DNA from: Elusimicrobia bacterium GWB2_63_22
Lineage (GTDB): Bacteria; Elusimicrobiota; Elusimicrobia; Elusimicrobiales; UBA9959
Length of the DNA stretch: 33,791 nucleotides
NCBI GenBank assembly: GCA_001799735.1
Contig: MGUA01000025.1
Coordinates: 1 to 33,791 of the forward strand
Direction: 5' to 3'
Shown: positions 7,832 to 15,842 of the stretch, piece after piece
Numbering within the stretch: the first letter of the stretch is position 1
Layout of the letters: the number at the start of each line of letters is the position of its first letter
The notes under the pieces: generated by a model
Seen by the model: the letters and a program-made list of their open reading frames with translations, nothing else
The model's database searches: none
Told to the model about the DNA's origin: nothing
Translations under genes and position numbers: made by a program

Positions 7832-9373
7832 TCAGCCGTTGGCCGGGTCCCGCACGGTATGCGTCATTTTTTTGTACGCCATTATCAGCCGCATGTCCAG
7901 GTTGAACCCCCACAGCTGGTGGCGGATCCTGAAGTTGGAGGTCGCCTTGAGCACCTTGAAGGCCAGCTTTTTGAGCGGGCCGAAATTAAAGGCGTCGATG
8001 TTGATGTTCACGAAATCCATGTAGAAAGAGACCTTCCGGATATATTCCTTGTCCGGGATCCAGACCAGTTTCTCCACGTCCTCGAAGCCCGTAAGCGGCA
8101 CGACCGATTCGCTCCAGCCGGCGACCGTCTGCGGCTGTTGGTAGCCGTATTTCTGCACGCATTCCTCGTACAGTTCCCCGCCCGGGTAGGGGCGGAAGAT
8201 CTGCGGGCCGATGATGGACACCTTGTTGTCCAGGGCCCGCAGTTTCTGTATCAGGAGCAGGGTGGCGTCGGTGTCGCTCTGCTCCTCGCCGGGCAGGCCC
8301 ATCATGAAGGAAAAGGTCACGCCCAGGCCGTGCTTGACTATAAGCTCGGCCGACTGGCGGATCTGGGCGACGGTGATCTCCTTCTTGAGCTTGTCTAATA
8401 TCCTCTGCGAGCCGGACTCGGCCCCGATCGAGAGGTAATAGAGGCCGACGTCCTTGAGCCTTTCAAGCAGGGGCTCGTCCACCAGCTTCCGGTCGAAGGC
8501 GTCCGCGCGCATGGAGGTGTACCAGTTGAACTTCAGCCCCCGCTTCTTTATCTCGTTGGCGAAATTTTCCGGGTGGTCGCGCCTGACGAAGAAATTCTCG
8601 TCGAGGAAATCGAAATAATCCAGGCCGAACTCCCGGGTCAGGTAGGCCAGCTCGTCGGCCAGGCGGCCCGCGGATTTGGTCCGGTACCCGCCGAAGGCCA
8701 GGCGCTTGTTGGCGTTAACGCAGAAGGTGCACCGGTAGGGGCAGCCGACGCTGGAGATGATGACGCCGGAGTTGACGCGCATCGCCTCCCGGCCCCTGCC
8801 GACGCTGCGGACCCGGTACTTGGAATAGTCTATCAGGTGGTAGTTCAGGAAAGGCAGCGAATCCAGGTCGTTGGGGGCCCTGCGGCCGGTAAAGACCAGC
8901 TCCCCGCCCGACAGGAAATACAGGCCCTTTACGGACCGCGGGTCGGCGTTGCCGCGCAGCGCCGCCAGCAGCTCTTGCGTGGTGTACTCTCCCTCTCCGA
9001 CGCAGACAAAGTCGGCGACGCCTTCCCGCAGGACCTGCTCCGGGAACAGCGTGGGATGGATGCCGCCCCAGATGACGCGGGTGCCGGGGTAACGGGTCTT
9101 TACATGCCGGGACAGTTCAGCGGCGTGCCGGACCTGGCTGGTCATCACCGTGAAGCCTACCAGCAGGACCTGGCCCGGGGCCGCGTCCAGGTGCCGCGAC
9201 AGGAGGCCGACGGGGTCCTCCTCCGCCACCATGTCCAGGACGAAGGAGCTCACGCCGCTGCGCTCCAGGAAGCTGGCGATGGTCAGCAGGCTGGCGGGAG
9301 GATAGGGGATCGGCGTCTGGATGTAGTGGTAGGCAGAACGCGGGTTAATGAGAAGGCACTCGTGCGTTTTCAT
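7832..9373 (-). CDS. Radical SAM protein with N-terminal B12-binding-fold domain
   Basis: It has 513 residues. The N-terminal 150 residues form a cobalamin-binding-type Rossmann fold (LLINPRSAYH, VIWGGIHPTLFPEQVL, FVCVGEGE). The corrinoid ligand motif DxHxxG is not visible, as in BchE-like subgroups. The radical SAM core starts at SSVGCPYRCTFC, with the [4Fe-4S] cysteines C211, C215 and C218, followed by the barrel segments LDYFDFLDENFF and LSIGAESGSQRILDKLKK. The C-terminal extension of about 120 residues is unassigned. It sits in a run with methyltransferases and a flippase in the glycan locus. It may catalyse methylation, ring modification or another radical step on a sugar or lipid carrier. 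A TATAAT box eight bases before the ATG suggests its own promoter. Confidence 0.85.
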   Translation of the reverse strand: MKTHECLLINPRSAYHYIQTPIPYPPASLLTIASFLERSGVSSFVLDMVAEEDPVGLLSRHLDAAPGQVLLVGFTVMTSQVRHAAELSRHVKTRYPGTRVIWGGIHPTLFPEQVLREGVADFVCVGEGEYTTQELLAALRGNADPRSVKGLYFLSGGELVFTGRRAPNDLDSLPFLNYHLIDYSKYRVRSVGRGREAMRVNSGVIISSVGCPYRCTFCVNANKRLAFGGYRTKSAGRLADELAYLTREFGLDYFDFLDENFFVRRDHPENFANEIKKRGLKFNWYTSMRADAFDRKLVDEPLLERLKDVGLYYLSIGAESGSQRILDKLKKEITVAQIRQSAELIVKHGLGVTFSFMMGLPGEEQSDTDATLLLIQKLRALDNKVSIIGPQIFRPYPGGELYEECVQKYGYQQPQTVAGWSESVVPLTGFEDVEKLVWIPDKEYIRKVSFYMDFVNINIDAFNFGPLKKLAFKVLKATSNFRIRHQLWGFNLDMRLIMAYKKMTHTVRDPANG

Positions 9374-9381
9374 GAAGGACC

Positions 9382-9387
9382 ATTATA
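9382..9387 (-). promoter_or_regulatory. -10 box (TATAAT) eight bases before the radical SAM start
   Basis: On the minus strand a perfect TATAAT is followed by GGTCCTTC and then the ATG. Standard spacing would start the transcript about two bases before the ATG, giving a near-leaderless message. The arrangement is nearly identical before the zinc-ribbon protein gene (TATAAT, TGTCCTTG, ATG). No convincing -35 is seen. Confidence 0.5.
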
Positions 9388-9421
9388 CTAAAAGGCTATT
9401 TGCCCGCCGCCCGCGCGCCCG

Positions 9422-10993
9422 TCAGGCCGGCTTTTGCCGCCCCGGGCGGAACCGGTTAAGCGCAAGATTTGCCACCTTGCTCAGTTCTTCGAGCCGGAAG
9501 AAAGCGGAGATCGCCGTGAAACACAGCAGCCCCGCCAGGGCGGAGGCCGCCAGGGCCGCCCCCTGGCCCAGGGGCGTGCCGCCCGGAGCGGGCGCCAGCG
9601 CGGCGTGGGCCAGGAATACCGCCAGCCCCGAGACCGCCGAGAAGGCCGTGATCCTGAGCAGCGACCGGACTATCGCCACCCCGTGCAGGTTGGAGATGCG
9701 CTTTTTCAGGACGATAAAGAACAGTACGGCGGAGAGCAGGGAGCCCAGCGCGGCGGCCAGCGCTATGCCGCCGGCCGGCGGGCTCATCAGTTTCATGAAC
9801 GCGAGGTTCATGGCGATGTTGGCGAAAAGCGTGGCGGCTACGACCTTGATTATGCTCTTGAGGTCCTGGAAGGCGAAGAGGATCCGCATCAGGATGACGG
9901 CGGCGTAGTTGGAGAAAAGCAGCAGGCAGTAGAACACGAACACCCGGGAGGTCAGCTCCGTCGCGGCCGCGTCAAAGGCGCCCCGCTGGAAGAGGAGCTG
10001 TATGGCGGGTTTCGCCAGGATCATCATGGTTACGGTCAGGGGGATGAAGATGAAGCCCGACATCCTGATGCTCAGGGACACGGTGTCCTTCATCTCCTCC
10101 AGCCGGTTCTCCGCGGCCTGTGCCGACAGGAACGGGTAGATGGAGGAGGCGATGGTCGCGGAGAAGATCATGAGCGGGACCTGTATCAGTTTGTCCGCGT
10201 ACGCCAGGGCGGTTATGCTCCCGGCCGGCAGCCAGGAGGCCATGAACCTGTTGACCACGGTGTTGAACCCCGACAGGACCGGGATCACCAGGAAAAGGAA
10301 CATCAGGCCGAAGGATTTCCTGATCTCGGGGTGCTCCAGGTCCAGCACGCCGGAATACCTGGCGCCGTAGGACCTGGCGAAGGGCGCGAGGAAGACGAAC
10401 TGCAGGATGGTGCCCGCGAGCAGCCCCCAGGCCAGCGCGAAGACACCCAGCTGTTCGGTGAAGAGCAGCATGAAGAAGATGGTGCTCAGCGTTACGAAGA
10501 TCCCGGAGACCGCCGGCCATAAAAAACGCTCGAACGCGTTATAAACGGAGGAGAGGATGTTGACCGCGCCCGTAAAAAGGACCGCGGCGCCGATGATCCG
10601 GAGCATCGCGGCAGCTTTGGCGGCGGTTTCCGGGGCGAGCCCGGGCGACGAGAGCCTGATGATAGGGCCCGCGAACAGGAAAATGAGGGCGACGAGGGCG
10701 GCCAGGACGATGAGGATAAGGTTGGAAACCGTGCTGATGATCCGGTTCGTTTCCGCCAGGTCCTTAGTCCTGTACCTGGCGATGACGGGGATGAACAGGA
10801 TGGCGAAGAGCGAGAGGAAGACGTTGTTGAGCAGGTTGGGCACGGTCATCGCCGCGTAGAAGGAGTCCATCGACTCCGAGACGCCGAAATAATTGGCGAT
10901 GAGCATCTCTTTGGCCAGCGACAGCGCGTGGCCCAGGATGCTGGCGGCAACGAGGATGCTGGCGGCTTTCGCTATCTTTAAATTGGTGGTCAT
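9422..10993 (-). CDS. MurJ/MviN-like MOP-superfamily lipid-linked glycan flippase
   Basis: This is a polytopic membrane protein of 523 residues with about 13-14 hydrophobic segments, of the MurJ/MviN branch of the MOP exporter superfamily. The N-terminal region matches the family (AKEMLIANYFGVSESMDSFY, then TVPNLL). Where canonical MurJ has the NLLRRxxAEGA signature, this protein has NLLNNVFLSLFA, so the arginine pair and EGA are absent. Helices in the middle (FNTVVNRFMAS, LAYADKLIQVPL) and the LFQRGAFD motif are retained. Together with its position between glycan-modifying genes this favours a Wzx-like polysaccharide flippase over lipid II transport, though that is inference. GGGAG precedes the ATG with very short spacing. 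It is 21 bases from the upstream methyltransferase gene and probably in one operon with it. Confidence 0.85.
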   Translation of the reverse strand: MTTNLKIAKAASILVAASILGHALSLAKEMLIANYFGVSESMDSFYAAMTVPNLLNNVFLSLFAILFIPVIARYRTKDLAETNRIISTVSNLILIVLAALVALIFLFAGPIIRLSSPGLAPETAAKAAAMLRIIGAAVLFTGAVNILSSVYNAFERFLWPAVSGIFVTLSTIFFMLLFTEQLGVFALAWGLLAGTILQFVFLAPFARSYGARYSGVLDLEHPEIRKSFGLMFLFLVIPVLSGFNTVVNRFMASWLPAGSITALAYADKLIQVPLMIFSATIASSIYPFLSAQAAENRLEEMKDTVSLSIRMSGFIFIPLTVTMMILAKPAIQLLFQRGAFDAAATELTSRVFVFYCLLLFSNYAAVILMRILFAFQDLKSIIKVVAATLFANIAMNLAFMKLMSPPAGGIALAAALGSLLSAVLFFIVLKKRISNLHGVAIVRSLLRITAFSAVSGLAVFLAHAALAPAPGGTPLGQGAALAASALAGLLCFTAISAFFRLEELSKVANLALNRFRPGRQKPA

Positions 10994-11014
10994 TTCTCCC
11001 GTAAGCGAGCCGGG

Positions 11015-11854
11015 TTACTTTATTACGATGTCCTTCATGTGGTCTTTCGCCGCTTCAAGGGCGCTTTGCGGCAGGTGGCGCGGGTAGATCACCGGCATGC
11101 CTTTGTAGGAGGGGACCTTCCAGCCCTTCCCGTCCTTCTGGATCGCCCAGAAGCCGCCGAAAGCCGCCGCTTCGCCGAAGATCTCCGCGACCGCCAGGGT
11201 CACGCCGGGATGGAACTTCCGCCCGGTCTTCGGGTCCAGGATGAAATCCTTGTCGCCGGACCTTTTGGCCAGGTCGGCGTCGCATTGGGACAGCTGCAGG
11301 TTCAGGTCGTCGCCGCAGATGATGCCGCCGTCTTTTACCAGCGGGATGGCGTTGAGGATATCTTTTTTTACGGGGGCGTAGGTGTGGTCGGCGTCGATGA
11401 AAATAACGTCGAACTGCCCGGGCCTGAGCATCGGCAGGATGTCCCCGCTGCGGCCCTTGAAATGCTGGCAGAGGATGGTCTCGGGCAGGGTCTTTATATT
11501 GTGAAGGAAGATATTGTAGGCGATGTCCGAACTCAGCATCGCCTGCATGTTCTTATGGACGTCGTCCGAGTTCTTCTCCTCGTCGAAGAAGGCGGCCCAC
11601 GCGTCCACGCAGGTGATAGCCCCGCGCGAAGCGTTGTGCTCCTCCAGGCCCTGGGCGAAGGACAGGGCCGAGGCGCCCAGCCAGGTGCCGATCTCGAGCA
11701 CGCTGATGTCGGAGAGGGCCGGGTTCTGCTGCTTGAGCTTCCAGATGGTCCCGAGCATGAAGCAGTGCCTGACGGGGGCGCTCAGGATCCCGTATTTGAT
11801 GTCGAAGACCGGTTTGCCGGGGGAAACGGTTTCTAGCAGGTTTTGGTAGGACAT
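11015..11854 (-). CDS. Class I SAM-dependent methyltransferase (Methyltransf_24 / CmcI-like)
   Basis: It has 279 residues. The SAM-binding motif I is VLEIGTWLGASAL (52-64) and the acidic residue after strand 2 is D84 (TCVDAW). FDVIFIDADHTY (148-159) and GGIICGDD (176-183) match small-molecule O-methyltransferases of the Methyltransf_24/CmcI type, where the D-A-D-H and G-D-D acidic residues can bind a metal ion. It lies 26 bases downstream of the NUDIX gene and 21 upstream of the flippase gene, all on one strand. A sugar O-methyltransferase acting on the surface glycan is a reasonable guess. The acceptor is not readable from the sequence, and no Shine-Dalgarno is visible. Confidence 0.78.
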   Translation of the reverse strand: MSYQNLLETVSPGKPVFDIKYGILSAPVRHCFMLGTIWKLKQQNPALSDISVLEIGTWLGASALSFAQGLEEHNASRGAITCVDAWAAFFDEEKNSDDVHKNMQAMLSSDIAYNIFLHNIKTLPETILCQHFKGRSGDILPMLRPGQFDVIFIDADHTYAPVKKDILNAIPLVKDGGIICGDDLNLQLSQCDADLAKRSGDKDFILDPKTGRKFHPGVTLAVAEIFGEAAAFGGFWAIQKDGKGWKVPSYKGMPVIYPRHLPQSALEAAKDHMKDIVIK

Positions 11855-11880
11855 AGGTTAGGGGGCGGCTCGCTCTGATT

Positions 11881-12474
11881 TTAGCATTTATCTTTCGGGC
11901 CGCCGGCCGCCAGGGGCCGCAGCAGCAGCCGCGCGATTATGGCTATGATCGGGCCCAGGTAGATCTCGCCGTTGAGGATCTTTTTGACGAGGTCCGGGAA
12001 CGGGACGGCTTCGATGGAGACGATTTCGGAATCGTGCGGCTTGCGCGCCTTGAATTCCGCCGCCGTTAGGTCTATCCTGAAGACGCTCAGCAGCACCGGC
12101 ATCCGTCCGGGCATTTCCGAAATGGGCAGCTCCGGCACGAAGCGGGCCGGGTCCTTTATCCGGATGCCGGTCTCCTCGGCGAATTCGCGCATGGCCGCCA
12201 TGACCGGGGTTTCTCCGGGCAGCGCCCCGCCGCCGGGAATATCCAGGGGACAGTCGTCTATCAAAGGGCGCTTCACGCGGAGCATGACCACCGACTTCCC
12301 TTCCAGCACGGGGAGGATGGCGACCTGGGGCTGGTCGTACTCCAGGGTATAGTAGGAGCCCCTGGACCGCACCTTGAACCAGGGGTTCTTATGCGCGGTC
12401 AGGACCGGCTTTAAGTCCGGGCAGAGCAGCGGGGGCGCGCAGTCCGGAGGATACGGCAAGACTCTTTTTTTCAT
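11881..12474 (-). CDS. NUDIX hydrolase
   Basis: This is a 197-residue NUDIX pyrophosphohydrolase. The 23-residue Nudix box G-x5-E-x7-R-E-U-x-E-E-x-G-U is complete, running from GGALPGE through REFAEETGI. The upstream strands (PQVAILPVLEGKSVVMLRVKRP) and DCPLDIPGGG resemble the ADP-ribose/nucleoside-diphosphate-sugar pyrophosphatase branch. A role in hydrolysing a nucleotide sugar in the neighbouring glycan pathway is possible. General metabolite clean-up is equally likely. It is the first gene of the minus-strand run. TATAAT lies 14 bases upstream of the ATG, with a 14-base palindrome between the two. Confidence 0.88.
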   Translation of the reverse strand: MKKRVLPYPPDCAPPLLCPDLKPVLTAHKNPWFKVRSRGSYYTLEYDQPQVAILPVLEGKSVVMLRVKRPLIDDCPLDIPGGGALPGETPVMAAMREFAEETGIRIKDPARFVPELPISEMPGRMPVLLSVFRIDLTAAEFKARKPHDSEIVSIEAVPFPDLVKKILNGEIYLGPIIAIIARLLLRPLAAGGPKDKC

Positions 12475-12475
12475 C

Positions 12476-12494
12476 TATTCCCGGGAATATTATA
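12476..12494 (-). promoter_or_regulatory. NUDIX promoter -10 and adjoining 14-bp palindrome
   Basis: The minus strand has TATAAT at 12494-12489, and directly downstream a perfect palindrome TATTCCCGGGAATA (12476-12489) ending just before the ATG at 12474. A palindrome over the transcription start fits an operator, and the sequence is also readable as TATTAT (12488-12493) on the plus strand. It is inferred from symmetry only. Confidence 0.4.
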
Positions 12495-12501
12495 GTAAAT
12501 T

Positions 12502-12540
12502 CGTCCCCGCGGGGCGGTTGCGGGGGACGGCGCCTTTTTT
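12502..12540 (+). terminator. Hairpin plus T6 in the leader region of the transketolase pair
   Basis: CGTCCCC (12502-12508) pairs with GGGGACG (12523-12529), and six T residues follow at 12535-12540. No plus-strand gene lies immediately upstream. If it acts, it would terminate stray transcription or attenuate a transcript starting near 12500. The stem is only 7 bp and six bases separate it from the T run, so this is weak. Confidence 0.3.
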
Positions 12541-12558
12541 GGTATTATAGGGGCTGGG

Positions 12559-13389
12559 ATGAACATAGAAGCCCTGGAAAAAAAGGCCCGTGAAATACGG
12601 GCCACCTGCATACAGATGGCCTGCGACGGCCGGGTGGGGCATCTCAGCTCTTCGCTCGGCTACGTGGACGTGCTCGTGGCCCTTTACTACGGCTGGCTGA
12701 AGACCTTTCCGGGCGACCAGGCCAACCCCGGCCGCGACCGGTTCATCCTTTCCAAGGGCCACGGCTGCGCCTCCCTTTACGCCGTGCTCGCCGACCGCGG
12801 CTTCTTCCCGGCCGAGCGGCTTACCGAATATAACAAAGAGGGCTCCTGCCTGCCCAACCATCCCTGCATCCACGCCCTGCCGTCGGTGGAGATGTCCTCC
12901 GGCAGCCTGGGCCACGGCCTGGGCGTGGCGACCGGCATCCTTTACGGGCTGCGCCTGCGCGGCTCCGGCGCCCGGGCCGCCGTGCTGCTGGGCGACGGGG
13001 AATGCAACGAGGGCAGCGTGTGGGAATCGGCCATGTGCGCCGCCGCGCACAAACTTGACAATCTGCTGGCCGTGGTGGATTATAACGGCGTCCAGGCCGT
13101 GGGCAAGAGCGACGAGATCATGGGCCATACCTCCCTGGAGGAAAAATTCAGGAGCTTCGGCTGGGCCGCGCGGACCATAGACGGGTCCGACATGAAGGCC
13201 GTGACGGCGGCCCTGGCGGCGTTCCCTTTTGAAAAAGGCAAGCCTTCCGCCATCATCGCTAAGACAAAGATCGGCGTCTCCTTCATGGAGGGGGACGTGC
13301 TGTGGCATTACCGGGTGCCTTCCGAAGAGGAAAGGGTGAAAGCCCTGGCCGAGCTGGGCGCGAAGCCCCTCTACGGGGTGAAACCATGA
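12559..13389 (+). CDS. Transketolase N-terminal (TPP-binding) subunit
   Basis: This is the pyrophosphate-binding half of a split transketolase, 276 residues. The thiamine diphosphate motif is LLGDGECNEGSVWE (143-156), with the metal ligands in GDG...N. SKGHG (65-69) and SSGSLGHGLG (113-122) are standard transketolase N-domain motifs. It pairs with the adjacent C-terminal subunit through an ATGA overlap, so the two chains should be made in equal amounts. Split transketolases occur in carbohydrate gene clusters. Here the pair may produce a ketose phosphate precursor for the glycan rather than serve the central pentose-phosphate pathway, which is inference from context. TATTAT (12543-12548) lies ten bases before the ATG, and no Shine-Dalgarno is seen. 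Confidence 0.92.
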   Translation: MNIEALEKKAREIRATCIQMACDGRVGHLSSSLGYVDVLVALYYGWLKTFPGDQANPGRDRFILSKGHGCASLYAVLADRGFFPAERLTEYNKEGSCLPNHPCIHALPSVEMSSGSLGHGLGVATGILYGLRLRGSGARAAVLLGDGECNEGSVWESAMCAAAHKLDNLLAVVDYNGVQAVGKSDEIMGHTSLEEKFRSFGWAARTIDGSDMKAVTAALAAFPFEKGKPSAIIAKTKIGVSFMEGDVLWHYRVPSEEERVKALAELGAKPLYGVKP

Positions 13390-14309
13390 GGCGCGCTTTT
13401 TCCAAAGCTCTCTGCGACGCCGCCGAAAAAGATCCCGGCGTGGTCTTCCTCACGGGCGACCTTGGCTTCCAGGTCTTCGACGATTTCGTGGCCAGGTTCG
13501 GGCCGCGCTACATCAATGTCGGCATCGCCGAGGCCCAGATGGTGGCCATGGCCTCCGGCCTGGCCAAGGAAGGCTTCCGTCCCATCGCCTACTCCATCGC
13601 CTCGTTCATGACGGCGCGCCCCTTCGAGCAGATCCGTGTCTGCGTCTCCTACCCTAACCTGCCCGTGCTGCTGGTCGGGGCCGGCGGCGGCTACGCCTAT
13701 TCTTCCAGCGGCGTCACCCATCACGCCGGGGACGACCTGGCCCTGATGTCCCTGCTGCCCGGCATGACGGTGACGGCCCCCTGCGACCCTTCCGAGATAG
13801 AGCTGCTGCTGCCCCAGCTGCTCAAGCTCGACGGGCCTTCCTATATGCGTGTGGGCAAGTTCGGCGAGCCCGCGGTCCCGGCGCTGGAGGCGCCCGTGCT
13901 GGGCAAGGCCCGGCTCCTGCAGCGGGGCGCCAAGGTGGCCGTCCTGACCACCGGCGACATGGCGGCTCCGGCGCAGGCCGCGGTAAAGGAACTCGCCGTG
14001 GAAGGCATCTCCCCGCTGCTGTATCATTTTCACACCGTAAAACCCCTGGATACCGGAACGCTCGAGCTGATAGCCGCCGCTGCCGGCACCCTGATAGTGG
14101 TGGAGGAGGCGTCCCCGCACGGCGGGCTCGCGGCCTCCGTGGCCGGCTGGCTGGCGGCCGGCGGGCGCGGGACGCGCCTGGTGCGGCTGGGCCCGCCCGA
14201 CAGTTTCTTTTTCGGCAGCCTGTCCCGCGAGACCTATGCCGCGCGGCAGGGCTACGACAAGAAAGGGATAATGGAGGCCTGCCGGAAAGTTTGGCGGCAG
14301 GCGGCTTAA
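13386..14309 (+). CDS. Transketolase C-terminal (pyrimidine-binding) subunit
   Basis: This is the second half of the split transketolase, 307 residues. It carries VGIAEAQMV (45-53) with the conserved Glu (E49) that activates the TPP aminopyrimidine, and SFMTARPFEQIR (73-84). A C-terminal transketolase domain follows (AKVAVLTTGDMA, LLYHFHTVKPLD, LIVVEEASPHGG). I start it at ATG 13386, which overlaps the stop of the N-subunit. A longer frame back to 13302 lies inside that gene. It ends 11 bases before the radical SAM gene and is probably co-transcribed with it. The two subunits together make one active site across the dimer interface. Confidence 0.92.
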   Translation: MRRAFSKALCDAAEKDPGVVFLTGDLGFQVFDDFVARFGPRYINVGIAEAQMVAMASGLAKEGFRPIAYSIASFMTARPFEQIRVCVSYPNLPVLLVGAGGGYAYSSSGVTHHAGDDLALMSLLPGMTVTAPCDPSEIELLLPQLLKLDGPSYMRVGKFGEPAVPALEAPVLGKARLLQRGAKVAVLTTGDMAAPAQAAVKELAVEGISPLLYHFHTVKPLDTGTLELIAAAAGTLIVVEEASPHGGLAASVAGWLAAGGRGTRLVRLGPPDSFFFGSLSRETYAARQGYDKKGIMEACRKVWRQAA

Positions 14310-14320
14310 AGAATTTACCT

Positions 14321-15802
14321 ATGGCAGAAAGACTCAACCTCCTCCTCGTCAACGTCGGCGGCACCAAGAAGAAGGTGTACCAGGACCTCAGCAAGGATTA
14401 CTCCGCCGTGGAGCCCCCGTTCTGGGCGGCCCTGATGGCGGGGTTCGTGCGCAAGAACGGCTTTACCGTGGACATCCTCGACGCCAACGTCCGCAACCTG
14501 AGCATAGAGGAGACGGCGCGGGAGATAACGGCCCGCAACGCCGAGATGACGGCCATAGTGGTGTACAGCCAGCAGGCCAACACCTGCGCGCCCATCATGG
14601 GCGGCGTAGGCGAGCTCTGCCGCCAGGTAAAAAAGCTGGCCCCGGACCACAAGGTCATCCTCACCGGCTGGCATCCCTCGGCCCTGCCCGAGCGCACCAT
14701 CCGCGAAGAGGCCTGTGACCTGCTGATCCAGGGCGAGGGTTTCTACCCGCTGCTGGGCGTGCTGCAGAAGAAGCCGAATGAGCAGGTGCCCGGCCTGTGG
14801 TGGCGGGAGGGGGGCGAGATCCGCCACAACGCCCGCGGTTCCAATATAGAGAATTTAACGGGGGAACTCAGCGACGTGGCCTGGGACCTGCTGCCGCTGG
14901 CCGGCGGGGAGTACCGGGCTTTCAACTGGATGACCCTGCAGAGCCTGGAGACGCGCAACCATTACGCGTCCATCTTCACCAGCCTGGGCTGTCCCTATAA
15001 ATGTTCCTTCTGCGCCATCCACGCCACGTTCGGCGAGCGCCGCATCCGCAACTGGAGCCCTGACTGGGCGCTGCGCCAGTTCGATATCCTGGCCCGCGAC
15101 TACGGCGTAAAACATATCAACCTGATAGACGAGCTCTACGTCTTCGACGCCAGGCATTACCTGCCCATCGCCGAGGGGCTGCTGCAGAGGGAGTATAAAC
15201 TGAATTTCTGCGCCTTCGCCCGGGTGGACCGGGTGGACGCGATGGATATCGCCGAGCTGAAGCTGCTGAAGAAGGCCGGCTTCAACTGGTTAAAACTCGG
15301 CATCGAGTCCAGCAGCGCGGCGGTGCTGTCCAAGGCCCATAAGGGCAAGTACGACCAGGATATAGTCCGGCGGGTGGTGGGTAAGATCCACGAGGCCGGC
15401 ATAGACCTGTGCGCCAATTTCATCTTCGGCCTGCCCGGCGACACCTGGGAGAGCATGCAGCAGACGCTGAACCTCGCTTTCGAGCTGAACTGCGCCTTCC
15501 CCAGCTTTTTCTGCGCGATGGCCGCCCCCGGCTCCGACCTTTACAACGAGGCGCTGGCCAACGGCACGGCGCTGCCCGACAAGTGGGAAGGCTTCGCGCA
15601 GCAGGGCTACGACTTCCTGCCGCTCGGCACCGAAACGCTCTCCGCCGCCGACGTGCTGCGGTTCAGGGACTACGCTTTCGACGCCTATTTCCGCAACCCG
15701 CGCTACCTGGCCTCCATAGAAAAGAAATTCGGCGCCGCCGCCCGCGAACACGTGGAAGGCATGGCGAAGATAAAACTCAAAAGAAAATTACTGGGAGATT
15801 AG
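14321..15802 (+). CDS. Radical SAM protein with N-terminal B12-binding-fold domain
   Basis: This second B12-fold radical SAM protein of the locus has 493 residues and is only broadly similar to the one on the minus strand. The N-domain has LLLVNVGG, a Rossmann-like core and VILTGWHPSALPERT, without a DxHxxG corrinoid motif. The core starts TSLGCPYKCSFC with C224, C228 and C231 as [4Fe-4S] ligands. It continues with INLIDELYVFDA and WLKLGIESSSAAVL, which are typical SAM-barrel strands. It follows the transketolase pair by 11 bases. ATG 14321 is chosen over a TTG at 14291 that lies inside the previous gene. The reaction is unknown; an unusual radical rearrangement, epimerisation or methylation of a glycan precursor is possible. 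Confidence 0.85.
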   Translation: MAERLNLLLVNVGGTKKKVYQDLSKDYSAVEPPFWAALMAGFVRKNGFTVDILDANVRNLSIEETAREITARNAEMTAIVVYSQQANTCAPIMGGVGELCRQVKKLAPDHKVILTGWHPSALPERTIREEACDLLIQGEGFYPLLGVLQKKPNEQVPGLWWREGGEIRHNARGSNIENLTGELSDVAWDLLPLAGGEYRAFNWMTLQSLETRNHYASIFTSLGCPYKCSFCAIHATFGERRIRNWSPDWALRQFDILARDYGVKHINLIDELYVFDARHYLPIAEGLLQREYKLNFCAFARVDRVDAMDIAELKLLKKAGFNWLKLGIESSSAAVLSKAHKGKYDQDIVRRVVGKIHEAGIDLCANFIFGLPGDTWESMQQTLNLAFELNCAFPSFFCAMAAPGSDLYNEALANGTALPDKWEGFAQQGYDFLPLGTETLSAADVLRFRDYAFDAYFRNPRYLASIEKKFGAAAREHVEGMAKIKLKRKLLGD

Positions 15803-15842
15803 CCGCCGTCGGCGCAGGCCGCGGCGATATCGGGGTTGGCGC

